Source: Anisus vortex (Eukaryota > Mollusca > Gastropoda > Planorbidae). From it: DNA of 64,000 nt. Both the position numbers and the translations under genes were made by a program. Each line of letters opens with the position of its first letter. Positions within the stretch are counted from its first letter, which is position 1. The notes beneath the pieces are model-generated. The model saw only the letters and a list, made by a program, of their open reading frames with translations. It was not told the DNA's origin and ran no database searches. The stretch is taken from positions 27,759,990 to 27,823,989 of the forward strand of contig OX421499.1 in the NCBI GenBank assembly GCA_949126835.1, given 5' to 3'. Below, in pieces: positions 35,880 through 47,000 of the stretch.

Positions 35880-36090
35880 CGTTTAAATCTCCGTTGAGAA
35901 CAGTGGAAAGTAGGCCACCCATCCAGTCTTTTGAAAGCTGACCAGACGGGGGCACTCCCAGCAGGATGTGCTCCGCTGTCGAATCCCTCTCCCCTCTGTG
36001 GCGACGCCGCGAGTCGAAGTTAGGCCGGAATCTGGCAAAGTATGCCCCAATGGGGCAGTGCGTGGACAGTGAGGGATTGAAATGTGAGAA
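35880..36090 (-). mobile_element. LINE fragment, post-RT C-terminus
   Basis: One minus-strand frame stays open for about 70 codons: SLSTHCPIGAYFARFR, then DSTAEHILLG (a decayed H..L..C..knuckle), then LSKDWMGGLLSTVLNGDLN. This is the typical end of a jockey/CR1-type RT ORF. It is one short fragment with no tail identified. Confidence 0.7.
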
Positions 36091-36450
36091 GACTTTTCAA
36101 GTCTAGATGGGAGAAAGTAATCCGCCCATGACGGTCCACTCCCTAGGGAAATGTACATTGTTTTTAACCGATAAGCGACAGCTGACTTATCTGTTGTGCA
36201 TGACATCAGCGTCGACTGGGAGGCTGGGTGATACACCATGTGGTTTGTGCAATCTGTTAATAACTAGATGCTACTTGTATATCGTTTCCGCTTCATTCTA
36301 AACAACTCTCAAACACCTGCATCCATCTCACCCCCCTCCCCCAAACCTTAACAAAAAAAAAATTTAGTCAAAAGCGGCCCATACAGAGTTCCAACGTTTC
36401 TAATTATACCCCCAACGTGTTAAAAAAAAAAATCATATATATATATATAT

Positions 36451-36722
36451 GGGTAGCATTTTGGCCAAGCACTAGCGCGTTAGACTGGCGATCCGAAAGT
36501 TCTGGGTTCGAATCCTGGTTAGGATTTGTTTTTTTCCCAGGACTGGAGGGTGTCCCTGAGTCTTCCCAGTACATGACATTAGTTGGAGTAAAGTAAAGGC
36601 GGCTGGGCATTGTGCTGGCCATACATCCCCTAGTATGCCCTGGCCACATAAACTGTTGAACGCTGCTTCACCGGACCTATGATCACTTTGGTCTGAAGGG
36701 AACTTTACTTTATTTTACTTTT
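36451..36722 (+). mobile_element. tRNA-derived SINE, full length
   Basis: Head with TTGGCCAAGCACTAGCGCG and B box GGTTCGAATCC, complete body, and a TTTACTTTATTTTACTTTT 3' end. It is inserted next to a (TA)n run. Confidence 0.9.
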
Positions 36723-37692
36723 AAAATACAATAGATCATTATTTTACCTTTTGACATTGCATTAGACCTAATATAACAAAAACTAAAAAGGTCTAGTTTT
36801 TTTTAAAGTTCATTCTACATCACATTGTGATTGGTATTACTATGTTTGACACAGAAAAAAAAGGGTTTATTGTTTTACAGCTGATAACGCTGGAGTCAGA
36901 GAAGTAAAAAAAAGGACTACATACATCTACAAATTTAGGCCTACATTGTGGCACACATTATTAGTTACAGTCATGAACTATATGCACCAGCAGCCATTTT
37001 TTTTTAATATCAACCGGTATTTCCAAAAGTGCATGGCTTGATATCTAATGATTGTACTATTTATCTTCTTTATCTTTATATTAAATTATATGGAAAGGGT
37101 TTGTGTGTGTGTGTGTCATTGTTTAACGTTGACAAAAAAACAACTAAAAAAAAACAAAAACAAACGCTATCACTTCTGGTCAAAGAGGATCAACTGATGT
37201 TTATGCCGTGATGTTGACAGTATTACGAGGTTATCTTTCTTTATTTGTAATTTATTTTCCAATTTAAAAAACAACAACACAACACTAGTTGGTAAACAGC
37301 TAATAATAAAACTATTTGTCAGTTTTGTAACTTGAATTGTCCATCTGATCAATGTCTTATATTGATTAAATAACCTTTAGTCACTCCTGGTTTGTAATTA
37401 TGAAAACTGTATAACTAAATTAAATATTTTATGATACCACAGCCTGTGGGCCTATCTTAGCCAAACATAAACATTTGGTAAATGAGAGATAAAATACGCC
37501 AATATTATTATAACTTTCTCTGTCTCCCTGTCTCTCTCAGTGTCTTTATATATTTCAGTGGTTCCTTTATAGTAAAAGAAGACGATTCGATTTGGCCAAT
37601 AAGTGATAATATATTACCAGCCTCTTTCTTTGATAATATGTTTACACACAGACACACACACACACACACACAGAGAAAGAGCGAGAAAGAAT

Positions 37693-37752
<60 letters not shown>

Positions 37753-38016
37753 TAGCACGCTTTCATTATTAAACATTTTAAATACGTGTAGCGTTTGTTC
37801 ATCTCTAGTTTCATTTACGATGCAATTTCCGTCTCTTATTATTTTCAGACATGCATCCCGAGAACCAGGTTGCTACGCCCTTATTTAAATCAGGGATAAG
37901 ATACATTTACAGCCCGAGACTATATATAGCCTATAGATAACTAGCGCTTTTAATAACGTTGGTGGCAGTAAAACCCTGTTCTCTCAATAAATATGTAAAC
38001 TAACATTGATCTAGTG
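36723..38016. other. Non-coding stretch with microsatellites
   Basis: Includes a CA run and a (GA)n run (about 37648-37751). No exon recognised. Confidence 0.5.
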
Positions 38017-38262
38017 GCAGGAGTCGGCAACCTACGAAACGCGTGCCAAACTTGGCATGCAGAGCGATTTTCAGTGGCACGCGGAAGTCCCCCCCCCTAA
38101 AAAATGTAATTCAAGTAATTCAAGTCTCTTCTATAAGAAATTGAGTGCTAGAGCAGACTATAAGCTGTTGGCTGTTGGCTGTTGGCTGTTGGCTGTTGGC
38201 ACGCTGACTGAATTAGAAACTCCACTCTGGCACACTATTATGAAATAAGTTGCCGACCCATG
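38017..38262. mobile_element. MITE of the GTCGGCAACC hAT family with perfect 8-bp duplication
   Basis: Starts GCAGGAGTCGGCAACC and ends GTTGCCGACCCATG. ATCTAGTG occurs on both sides (38009-38016 and 38263-38270). Internally it has ACGCGTGCCAAACTTGGCA and TTGGCACGCTGACTGAATTA, plus a 7-bp (GCTGTTG)n run of about five copies. The good duplication suggests a fairly recent insertion. Confidence 0.9.
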
Positions 38263-38332
38263 ATCTAGTGCATCTAATGGACTCCTATAATGGAAAAATG
38301 AGCATAAACAAAAGTAAAAAGTCCACCTTCTG

Positions 38333-38340
38333 TGACGTCA
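38333..38340. promoter_or_regulatory. CRE palindrome TGACGTCA
   Basis: Exact full CRE site, the binding consensus of CREB/ATF factors. A second copy follows at 38434. Function is inferred only from the motif. Confidence 0.35.
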
Positions 38341-38433
38341 TTATCACTAGCAATCGAAGTTTCTCTTTGGTTGTAAAGGGAAGTCACTCCTAACCATGTA
38401 TAATATCTGTAGTGACTGAGTGCAGGGCCTTTG

Positions 38434-38441
38434 TGACGTCA
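38434..38441. promoter_or_regulatory. CRE palindrome TGACGTCA
   Basis: Second exact CRE, 101 bases from the first, in a GC-richer segment (38330-38600). Confidence 0.35.
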
Positions 38442-39579
38442 TCCGTTGACTCTCGACACAAAACGATCGAGCGAACAGATCGAGCCCTTTAGGTGTAGGG
38501 TTAGAGAGGGAATCTAAGGTAGGGTGCATAACCTAGGGACTGTGGGTAAGCCTGTATGGCACACGACCCGCGGAGGGGCAAGGGGGAGGGGCGGCAGGGA
38601 GTAATGGGAGAAGTATTGATTTTAGCATTTGTCGATTGGCAGTGTCGATCGTTCAGGCATGATTTATCGATCTAACTGTCAGGGGCGATTCCAGATTTGT
38701 TTACTCTACGCGAGGGTAGGTAAATGATAGTTTTGTTGACACACTGTAATGGAGGGCTGCGGGGGGGAGTCTAGTTACAGGATCTAACTTTTGTCAGGGT
38801 TAAGCCCAGCAGATAATTATAGTGCATTGTAGGTAGTCGGGCTTTGAATAAGCGATTACAGTAATCTAAGTAAGGTAAATACCACACTGTACATGGCACT
38901 ATGGAATGTAAGGCATGTAAACAAGGTGAATGTTCAAGTAATTACTGGCAAACTTTATATATATATTACTTTTCACAACTTTTTTTTTTACACACGTTTA
39001 TGAAGTATGTAGCCTAGCTATGTTGTTTTGTCCCTAGATCTAAGTGTCAGCTAATTTTATCACTTCCTGTCTCTTGTTGCTAAGAGACGATGTGTCGTAC
39101 ATTTGATATCTTCCCATATCCTGCCCCAAGCTACAAATAAATTAAAAGCAGTGGAGTGTTGTTTTTTTCCTAGACTTCTCATACCACGTGGTATTTTTAT
39201 CAATAGATAATGTGGGTGATTGTATTAAAACTGCATTAATAAATTGAAAAAAAAAAGTCAATTGTATTGTCATCATATTTAATGTATCAGTTGAACTTAG
39301 TAACATAAAATACTTAATGAATGTATGCTATATACAAAGCTTTTAAACCAGTAATCGCAATGCTTCTATAAAGTTATTTATAATCCACTCCAATTCAATA
39401 CTATAGATTCTATGGAAGTTGAATCCACACAAAAATCCAATTTCGTGTACGCCTATGACGACAACTAATATATTATAGAGAACTTCCATTTTTTTTTTCT
39501 CTTTGCTATTATTTTGTCCCCAGTATAATAGCTCCACTCCACTATTGTATGCCTTGAAGTGCCTGTAATGTGAACTTAC

Positions 39580-39722
39580 CTTTTCAAATCGTATAGTGGC
39601 ACTAAGGGCCGGGACGTTGGTTTTATAATCTCATCTGCGCGGTCTTCAATCAGTACGCGAGTTGTTTTTTTTCTATTTAAGATCGATCGACTCCCCCCTG
39701 CCCCCCACCCCCACCCCGCCCT
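39580..39722 (-). promoter_or_regulatory. Candidate promoter and 5' non-coding exon end for the ML gene
   Basis: On the minus strand there is, in order, a GC box GGGCGGGG (39715-39722), a TATA-like TTATAAAACC (about 39619-39628), GC-rich leader-like sequence, and a perfect donor GAAAAG|GTAAGT at 39580/39579. A non-coding first exon ending here could splice to the acceptor just 5' of the ATG at 33204. This is inference from motif order; no transcript is available. Confidence 0.3.
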
Positions 39723-41311
39723 TCTATTATCATATCTCGCCTTTGACGTCCGGGCAGTATCCCCCTCCTCCCTCTATTCTGTGTATAATAGTTTTTGTGT
39801 TCGCGTGACAGAGCATGGGATCACAGGGACGTTGGTCATAAACTTTCGTGTTCAATATTCAATACACAGGATTTATATCGGACTGAGGGAGAGGGGAAGG
39901 GGAGTGGCGGAGGGCAGACATACACACAGGCACCAATCTGTTTATTATTCTCCAGGTTTGGATTGAGTTATTTGTTTGTTTGTTTGTTTGTTTTTTCATA
40001 CTGTTTATCAGTACAAGTTTAGTTTACATATTATCTCTCAGCTTAATCTATTTGAAGTATAAAATGTATATGTTAGTATTAAGTGTGAACATCCTTGTTT
40101 GACTACATTCATGTATATAAGCTTATACTATCAAGGTATGTAGTTTTTTTTTCTGTGTGTGTAGTAAGTTTGGACGTAGCAGCAAGTGATAAGCTAGATC
40201 ACAGGTAGTTTTAATGTATGTGTCTCTGGTTTATAGCGATCTGAAAGTGTAAGGAATAGACTTGTTTAGGTAAATCTTGTTTAGTTTCTCTCGTTATTTA
40301 ATCTGATACACGTATAGTGCTCGGTGTGAAGATCAACAGTGGTGTGTACACAAGTAAACTCAAATTTCACGTATGTTTGACTGCAATATAATTTATTTAG
40401 CTAGACTACATGTCTGCACAATGCTATGAGTAAATGATAATTAGGCTACGATTTAAAATATTTAGAGAAAACGATTAATTTATATTGTATTGTAGTATAA
40501 TTAAAGTTAAAGCTATTGTTTATATTTTGTTTATATTTTGTTTATATCTTGCAGTAAAACTAAATTATATAGCTAATTATTAGGATGTTATATTATTACA
40601 GTTGTCTGATATATTACAGACACTCCTTTTATATCAAAAATTGTATGCGACTTACTGTACTAAAAGATACATTCTTTTAATTTTCTTTAATAGATAAGAT
40701 TAGCTTACACTAATACTACACTACAATCAGTGTCTAATTATTGGCGTATAACATATTGTCATACTCAACGTGAGAAACGTGAAATCATAACGGCATTTAT
40801 AATTCCCTATATTCATCTGTTATATCGTTATATCGCCAATCACAATTTTGCGATACATCTAATGAAACGTAGCCTATTTATTGATCAAGAGCAGGAGAAA
40901 TGTCTGAATAGCATATCTTATTCGCTTCTAATATAGGCTACAGACCTGCCATCTATAGGAAAATCATTGCTAGGATTGATGAATAAACCATTTAACACAC
41001 AAAATATAAAAACATTAAAAGTCATATAACACATATATAATCTATCAACTATTTTTAATATTGTTATTATTGTCTTCACCTTTTGTTTTTGTTTTTTTGT
41101 TACTGCATTTCTCCAGATAATGCTATGTCTTGATACTATCTTATACATTACAGCCGCTCCTTCTATACAGAAGATTATTGCGTATTACGCACCTCCGTGG
41201 TTGGAGTCATGTCCTGCATTTTTATAAGAGTTTTATGCGGGTTTTATTTCAGTTAAAACTCCCCCCTCCCCAGCAACAACAAAAACAAAGATAACTCATG
41301 ATAATCTAAAC

Positions 41312-43469
41312 CAGTGGTTCCCAAACTGGGGGGCGCGACCCCCTTGGGGGTCGAATGACCATTTCGCGGGGGTCGTCAAAGACCTTCGGAAAACGTATAA
41401 TTTTGATGGTCTTAGGAGCCGAAACACAGTTCATCTTTCCGTCTCCAAGCGAGTCCACCTACATGCAGATACATCCGTATACGTGTAGGTTACTTGGCAT
41501 AATGACATCAATACAGGTGTATGTGACAAGGTCGGCACCATAATGCACGTATGCGGACCAGTAACACGTGTGTAGAGAGTTGTGTTAGAAAGCCTCTTCT
41601 CTGTTAAAAGCAGCCATTGTGTTAAAAGCAGTAGTATTGGCGATAAAACGACCGACTCTTCATGAATATTTTGGAATTTAGTGTAGATTCTGTTCGGCCT
41701 GGATTTCAAAATAATTAGTGACCAAAAGTAATTGGAGCTCACTGTATGATATATGGATAAATATTAGCAAAAAAGACATTGCCACACCAGTTAAAAGAAG
41801 TAATATAAAGCGTCATAAGTTGTGCCATTTTGTAAAAACAAGACCTTTAAACAGTCGACTGTTTTCGCAATTGTGCAACGAGTATGATGCTCCGAACAAT
41901 GCTAGCTATTTCACACTTGTGAGATGATTGTCGAGAGAAATTAAAACTTGTTTTCTTAGCTTCATTGTGAACTAGTTTTTAAAATATATTTTATATCAGA
42001 AAGCAAGACTGCTCTTTGAAGTACTTTTCGGCGATTAAAGTGAACTGCAGACAATAACTTACTTGGTTGACATTTTGTCGTCTAGAATGAGTTAAATTTA
42101 TCACTTAAGGAAGAAAATATAACATGCCTTAATTTATCTAAAAAGATCCGATCATTCCAAATGAAATTTAGCTTTTGCATAAAAAAATTTGATGAAAATG
42201 AAATGTATATATTATGCTGTCTACTTCAGGCCCCACGAAGAGGGCGTGTGTTTGTGTGTGTGTGTGTGTGTGTGCGTGTGTGTGTGTGTGTGTTTGTGTG
42301 TGTGTTTGTGTGTGTGTGTATTTGTGTGTGTGTGTAGTTATTGCGCTGCGCAGGGGCCCATAAGAGTTTATCTTTGTAATATTATGTGTAAGATCAATGC
42401 TGAAGTTTAGGAAAAGTTACATTAATTTTAATTAAAAACTGTACTTGATTAAAGTTTGTGAATAGGCTTGTAAGGTTGTAAATGATATGATTACATTCTA
42501 ATGGTAATTCTTACGGCAGTTTCATAAAATGGTCCATAGACCTTTTAAAAGATTCCTGATTTCTCTAAACGTATGTAATGCAAATAAATCATCTATATTT
42601 GACTAGTGTTGAAAAGTGGGATCGAACCGGGACTTTTTTTTTCTCATGCAGCTCCTGGTCTAATTTATCTGCTTTCTTTGAAAAACATGACAAAATGATT
42701 AGGATGATAAATTCTGTGAAATAACACTTTCACATGCTTGCAGCCGAAATTTCATGATACTTTCCAAATCTACCTGACAGTACATATCTATGTACTTGCC
42801 AGAAGCCCATTAACATTCAAAGTTTAAGATATTCCTGAGAAAGCACAAAGTTCATTGAGCGTATTAACAACGATGCATAGAGAACTGATTTCTCTATAAT
42901 GCCAGGTACACAATTCTGAATCAAATGTTTGAAGTCATAAACTATTTTGACTGAGATTGTGTTGCGCCATTTTCTTCCATTTCCAACAAAATATCTTAGT
43001 AAACATGCTTTTCCACCTTGTTGGTTATCAAGTCTAAACACAGTAGACTTATTGTTGGAGGTGAACTGCTTAGTTGTGCTCTTGCAAAGACTGTCCCAAG
43101 AATTTCTGAACCGATGAGAAATACGCAATGTCAACCATCACAATAGCTGACGTTCGTGTTGTAATTAGAAATATAGGCCTAAGCTTAGACCTATACATGT
43201 ATCTTGCAATATTTAATTAAGCTTACATTTGTTTTTATGTCTTCTTTTTTTTTAAATGATTAATCGCTATGTTTTAATTAGGTTCAATTTGTAACAATAA
43301 AAATACATCCTTCCTATTAGATAGTTACATTACAATTCATAACAGTCGCAAAATGCAGTAATAAACTAGAAACGAAATTTTGTATTTTTTTTTATGGCAG
43401 GGAAGGGAGCGCCAAAGCATGATAAACTGTAAAAAGGGGTCGCGGCCTAAAAAAGTTTGAGAACCACTG
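41312..43469 (+). mobile_element. hAT element (ZBED-like) with perfect 8-bp duplication
   Basis: Ends CAGTGGTTCCCAAACTG and GTTTGAGAACCACTG are bounded by ATCTAAAC on both sides (41304-41311 and 43470-43477). A subterminal GC-rich block (GGGGCGCGACCCCC) is matched by GGGGTCGCGG near the right end. The plus strand keeps scraps of a transposase: QMKFSFCIKKFDENEMYIL near 42160, and FLPFPTKYLSKHAF near 42980, which corresponds to LPFPTTYL-type sequence in the hAT dimerisation domain of ZBED5-like proteins. Stops throughout make it inactive. It lies between two divergent genes. Confidence 0.85.
42243..42336. repeat. (GT)n microsatellite
   Basis: GT repeat with TTTGTG interruptions, inside the hAT element. 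Confidence 0.95.
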
Positions 43470-43529
43470 ATCTAAACAATACACAGCTTAGACTAAAGGT
43501 TTAGAGAACATTAGACTAGCCATTGTCCA

Positions 43530-43716
43530 GGGGCATGGTTGGCGTCCACAAACACCTTCCAGCTCTGACAGTTGCCGGACATAGTTTGGGTAAAGTTTTG
43601 GAGACTGTGCATTGTTCTGGCCACACAATCACATTGTATTCCCTAATCACTGAGACTGGCGAATGCTGCTTGACTAGCCCAAAGACACACAATAGTCTGA
43701 GAGGGATTCTTCACTC
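43530..43716 (+). mobile_element. tRNA-derived SINE, diverged
   Basis: Decayed head, then GGACATAGTTTGGGTAAAG, GCATTGTTCTGGCCACACAA and GGCGAATGCTGCTTGAC. It lies directly upstream of the unknown gene's first exon. Confidence 0.7.
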
Positions 43717-43795
43717 TTATATTTCAGACATGAAATCTGATATTTGTATCATGCCATCAAGATAAATACTACGTAGAGCTTATGTTGGGAAACAT

Positions 43796-43912
43796 CACCT
43801 GTCTACTGATGATAAGCAAACACCCACCTGTCTACCGATGATAAGCAGACACCCACCTGTCTACCGATGATAAGCAGACATCCATCTACGCACTGACGAT
43901 AAGCAGACACCT
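43796..43912. repeat. 29-bp minisatellite, about 4 copies, beside a start codon
   Basis: Units contain CACCTGTCTACCGATGATAA; the fourth is diverged. The array ends 27 bases before the ATG at 43939, so it is likely in the 5' leader, where each unit supplies an upstream ATG (CCGATGATAAGC). Confidence 0.9.
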
Positions 43913-43938
43913 ATCTGCCAGCAACTAACACTGAGACC

Positions 43939-44072
43939 ATGACGAAAGTGAGGACTATCCTGGCAGAGTTCTGCTCCCCGAAAGATATCCTGGCCATCAA
44001 TAGACTTGGACTGATCAAGAATGACGACAGAGACTCACAACCAGTGCCTTGGAGACATAGATTACCAAATAC
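43939..44072 (+). CDS. Unknown gene, coding exon 1
   Basis: Encodes 44 residues from MTKVRTILAEFCSPKD and ends in phase 2 at CCAAATAC|GTGAGT. A weak acceptor-like CTGCCAG just upstream (43921) leaves open that this is an internal exon. Confidence 0.7.
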
Positions 44073-47000
44073 GTGAGTAATTTTCAATTATATAAGTTAA
44101 TACCTAATTTGAAAATAGATTACCATTTTCTCTAATCTTTTCCAAATAATGATTATGAACCAATATAAATAATTTTCCATAAAATTATTTAGGCGTTTAA
44201 ATGATTTTTTTGCAGCGAACACCAGTCTTTAAAATGCAAACTATAACTTTACTATTGAGTTGTCAATATGTGTTTGTTTGTTTGCTATTGACTCCTGGGC
44301 TGACTGTTACATAATTTACAGTAATATTAACGCGAAGGTTGATGCTGTCAAACTATCACAAGTATTAATATTCATGAAGGATGTGTATGTGTGTGTGTGA
44401 GTGTCTGGTTGTGTGTGTATTTAACTCAATAGAACACACTGGTCTAGTGTCACCGCATGGTCTCAAGGTCTCGAGTACGAATCCATGTAAAAAAAAAACG
44501 ACATGAACTTCTAAAAGCCACACAATCCCTGGGTTCGCCGTTAATGTGGGAACTAGTTCAAATGCTGGTTTACTAGTCGAGAAATCGGCAACCTTTTGAT
44601 AATAGTGTGCCAAAGTAGGATTTCTAATTGAGTCAGCGCTGCCAACGGTCTAAATGAATCCCTCTCTAACACTCTATTTCTTGTTTAAAAGTCCTTATCG
44701 TGGGTCTTCCGCATATTTACCAAATGTTTACTATGGGACTAGTTACACAGGGGTCGGCAACCTTGGGAACGCGTGCCAAACTTGGCACACGAGAGACCTC
44801 CAGAAGTGTTTTTTTTTTAAATTGATTTTCCGGTTCTGAATGAGGAAAACTAACTGTTGAAGCCGATGTTTCTGAATGACACAGCAACACATTTCAGTGA
44901 GTTGAACACATTGACAAGGACGGGGTCAAACAGCACTTGAACTGTTAGATCACTGAAATGGATTTCCTTACATCTTGAGTGAAATCAATTTTAAAACATT
45001 TAACAATATGTACTTCCATTTATTAAGGCATATATTAAGATATATAGTTGGGCTTTTAGTATATAGTTTGAAGCACTCAAAGCGGAGTTTTCAAAACAAA
45101 GGCAAGACTTTCAAATTCATGGAATCATTTTTTCATAGGTCATCAAGCCTAACTTGCTTGATCTTACTACAACCTTCTTAGAAGTAGATGTATTTTAAGT
45201 GGAGGGATATTGACGATTTTAAAACGCTACCAGTTGAATTTTAAACATCCAAAAACAATGGGCATCGAAATGTGCCAATTTGCGGGAAAATCTGGAAGGA
45301 AGATTCTTAGTAAACTTCATTCCCTCTACTTTCAGCTTTTGGTTCAACTTACACTAGTGAACAGTATTCACATGAAAGTTGTGATAAACATTCGAAGACT
45401 TCACTTACTGCTACTCAGAAATGACTAAATATGTATCTGCCATTAAAAATTAGCGTAGAGCATTCAAGACAATGCGTTCATTAATTGACACAGACTAATC
45501 ACATTTAAAAGAGTTTTTATGCTCATCTTCTGTAATTAACCCTAAAATATGTTACTCTAAAAACGTAATTTGTTTTTATTAATTTAATAAATATAAGAGG
45601 CTTTTTAATAGCATTATCTTATGCAGCGGTTGTCATTATTCGGTTAATGTTAAAAGATAAACTCCTCAAGGTTAAATGGCCAAACAATTAATGCAGGAAA
45701 TGTTTATTTACAACTGTTAAAAGTAAATTAATTATATCTCTCTAATTAGATCTTGTAATGAATACTATAATGGTGGAATTATATAAAGAAATAATAATTA
45801 GTCAGTAATAGTCAGTAATATTTGTTATATTACAAAACATAAAGTGTTTGGCATCAGTATTGAATCAAATTTAGAAACTTTATTTTTTATTAAAGGGAGA
45901 TAATTAACCCGTATTATTTGCGCTAATATTTCTAATAGTATATTTCTCATTTTTCTTGTATAGAAGACTAAATGGCCTACAACTTATAACTTTATAATGA
46001 CCTAAATTGTAAAAAGTATTTGAAAATTATATAAATATTTTGTGACTAAAGAATTATATGCACATTTCTTAAACATTACATTAACTACCCAGTTTGTATG
46101 ATTAGTACATATCAATTCCGTTTAATTGTAGTAAATTCGTTGTTTAAACATTGGTTAAACAAATAAAAGAAAATCTCAGTTATAACTGAGAACAAATTAT
46201 AATTAACACACTCAGTTGCTAGATCTTCATCTTGACAGCTAAATGATAAAAATAATTACCATAAATGTCAAAGTTTAGTAATAAAATATTTTATTTGGTA
46301 TAAATGCAAATAAAAAAGGATGATAATCACTAATGCGTTAAGTATTTAAATATTAAAACGCTTTAACGATTTACTCTCTAGATTTCCTTTTGCTTTTGCC
46401 TTGGTCTTGTCACGGAGTTCAACTAATTGACTTATAAACAAAATAAAACAAGTATTATAGAGCAGGTTGACATTTAGGCCGTTGGCACGCTGAATGAATT
46501 AGAAATCCTAGTTGTGCACACTGTTAGCAAAAGTTTGCCGACCCCTGTCCTAAGTGATAAAATGGCACTTGCCTAAATGCGAGTTTGAGACCCCTTCACT
46601 TTAAACGTTGTAGGAAGTTGAAGAAAAAACAACAATAGTTTTATTACTCAGTTCTGGGTGTAATGTGTATCAGTACTCTACCAGGTTTGCTTTCAAAAGT
46701 TGCCTTTATTTAAACTCGAAAATGCATTTGTTTGTTTGTTTTTTAATTTTAATTTTTTTTTTTAGGCATAAAAAAAAGAAATAATTAAATACTTTAAAAA
46801 AAAAAAGATGAATGTGCAAAAATTGAGTAAAAATCAATGTCCGGAAATTGTCCATCAGTTTTAGGCTACTATTCATACGTGCTAACCAAACTTTATTACT
46901 GTATTGTGTATTTTTTACTTTATTCCTTCTCTATTTAACTTATCAAGCATGTTAAGCTGATTCTTTCGTGAGAATGTGGGCCACGGTAGTCTTGGTGGTT

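Noticed and set aside
44434..44545. Possible tRNA-derived SINE
   Set aside because: Only a faint B-box-like match (CGAGTACGAATCC) and a CACACAATCCC scrap; too diverged to call.
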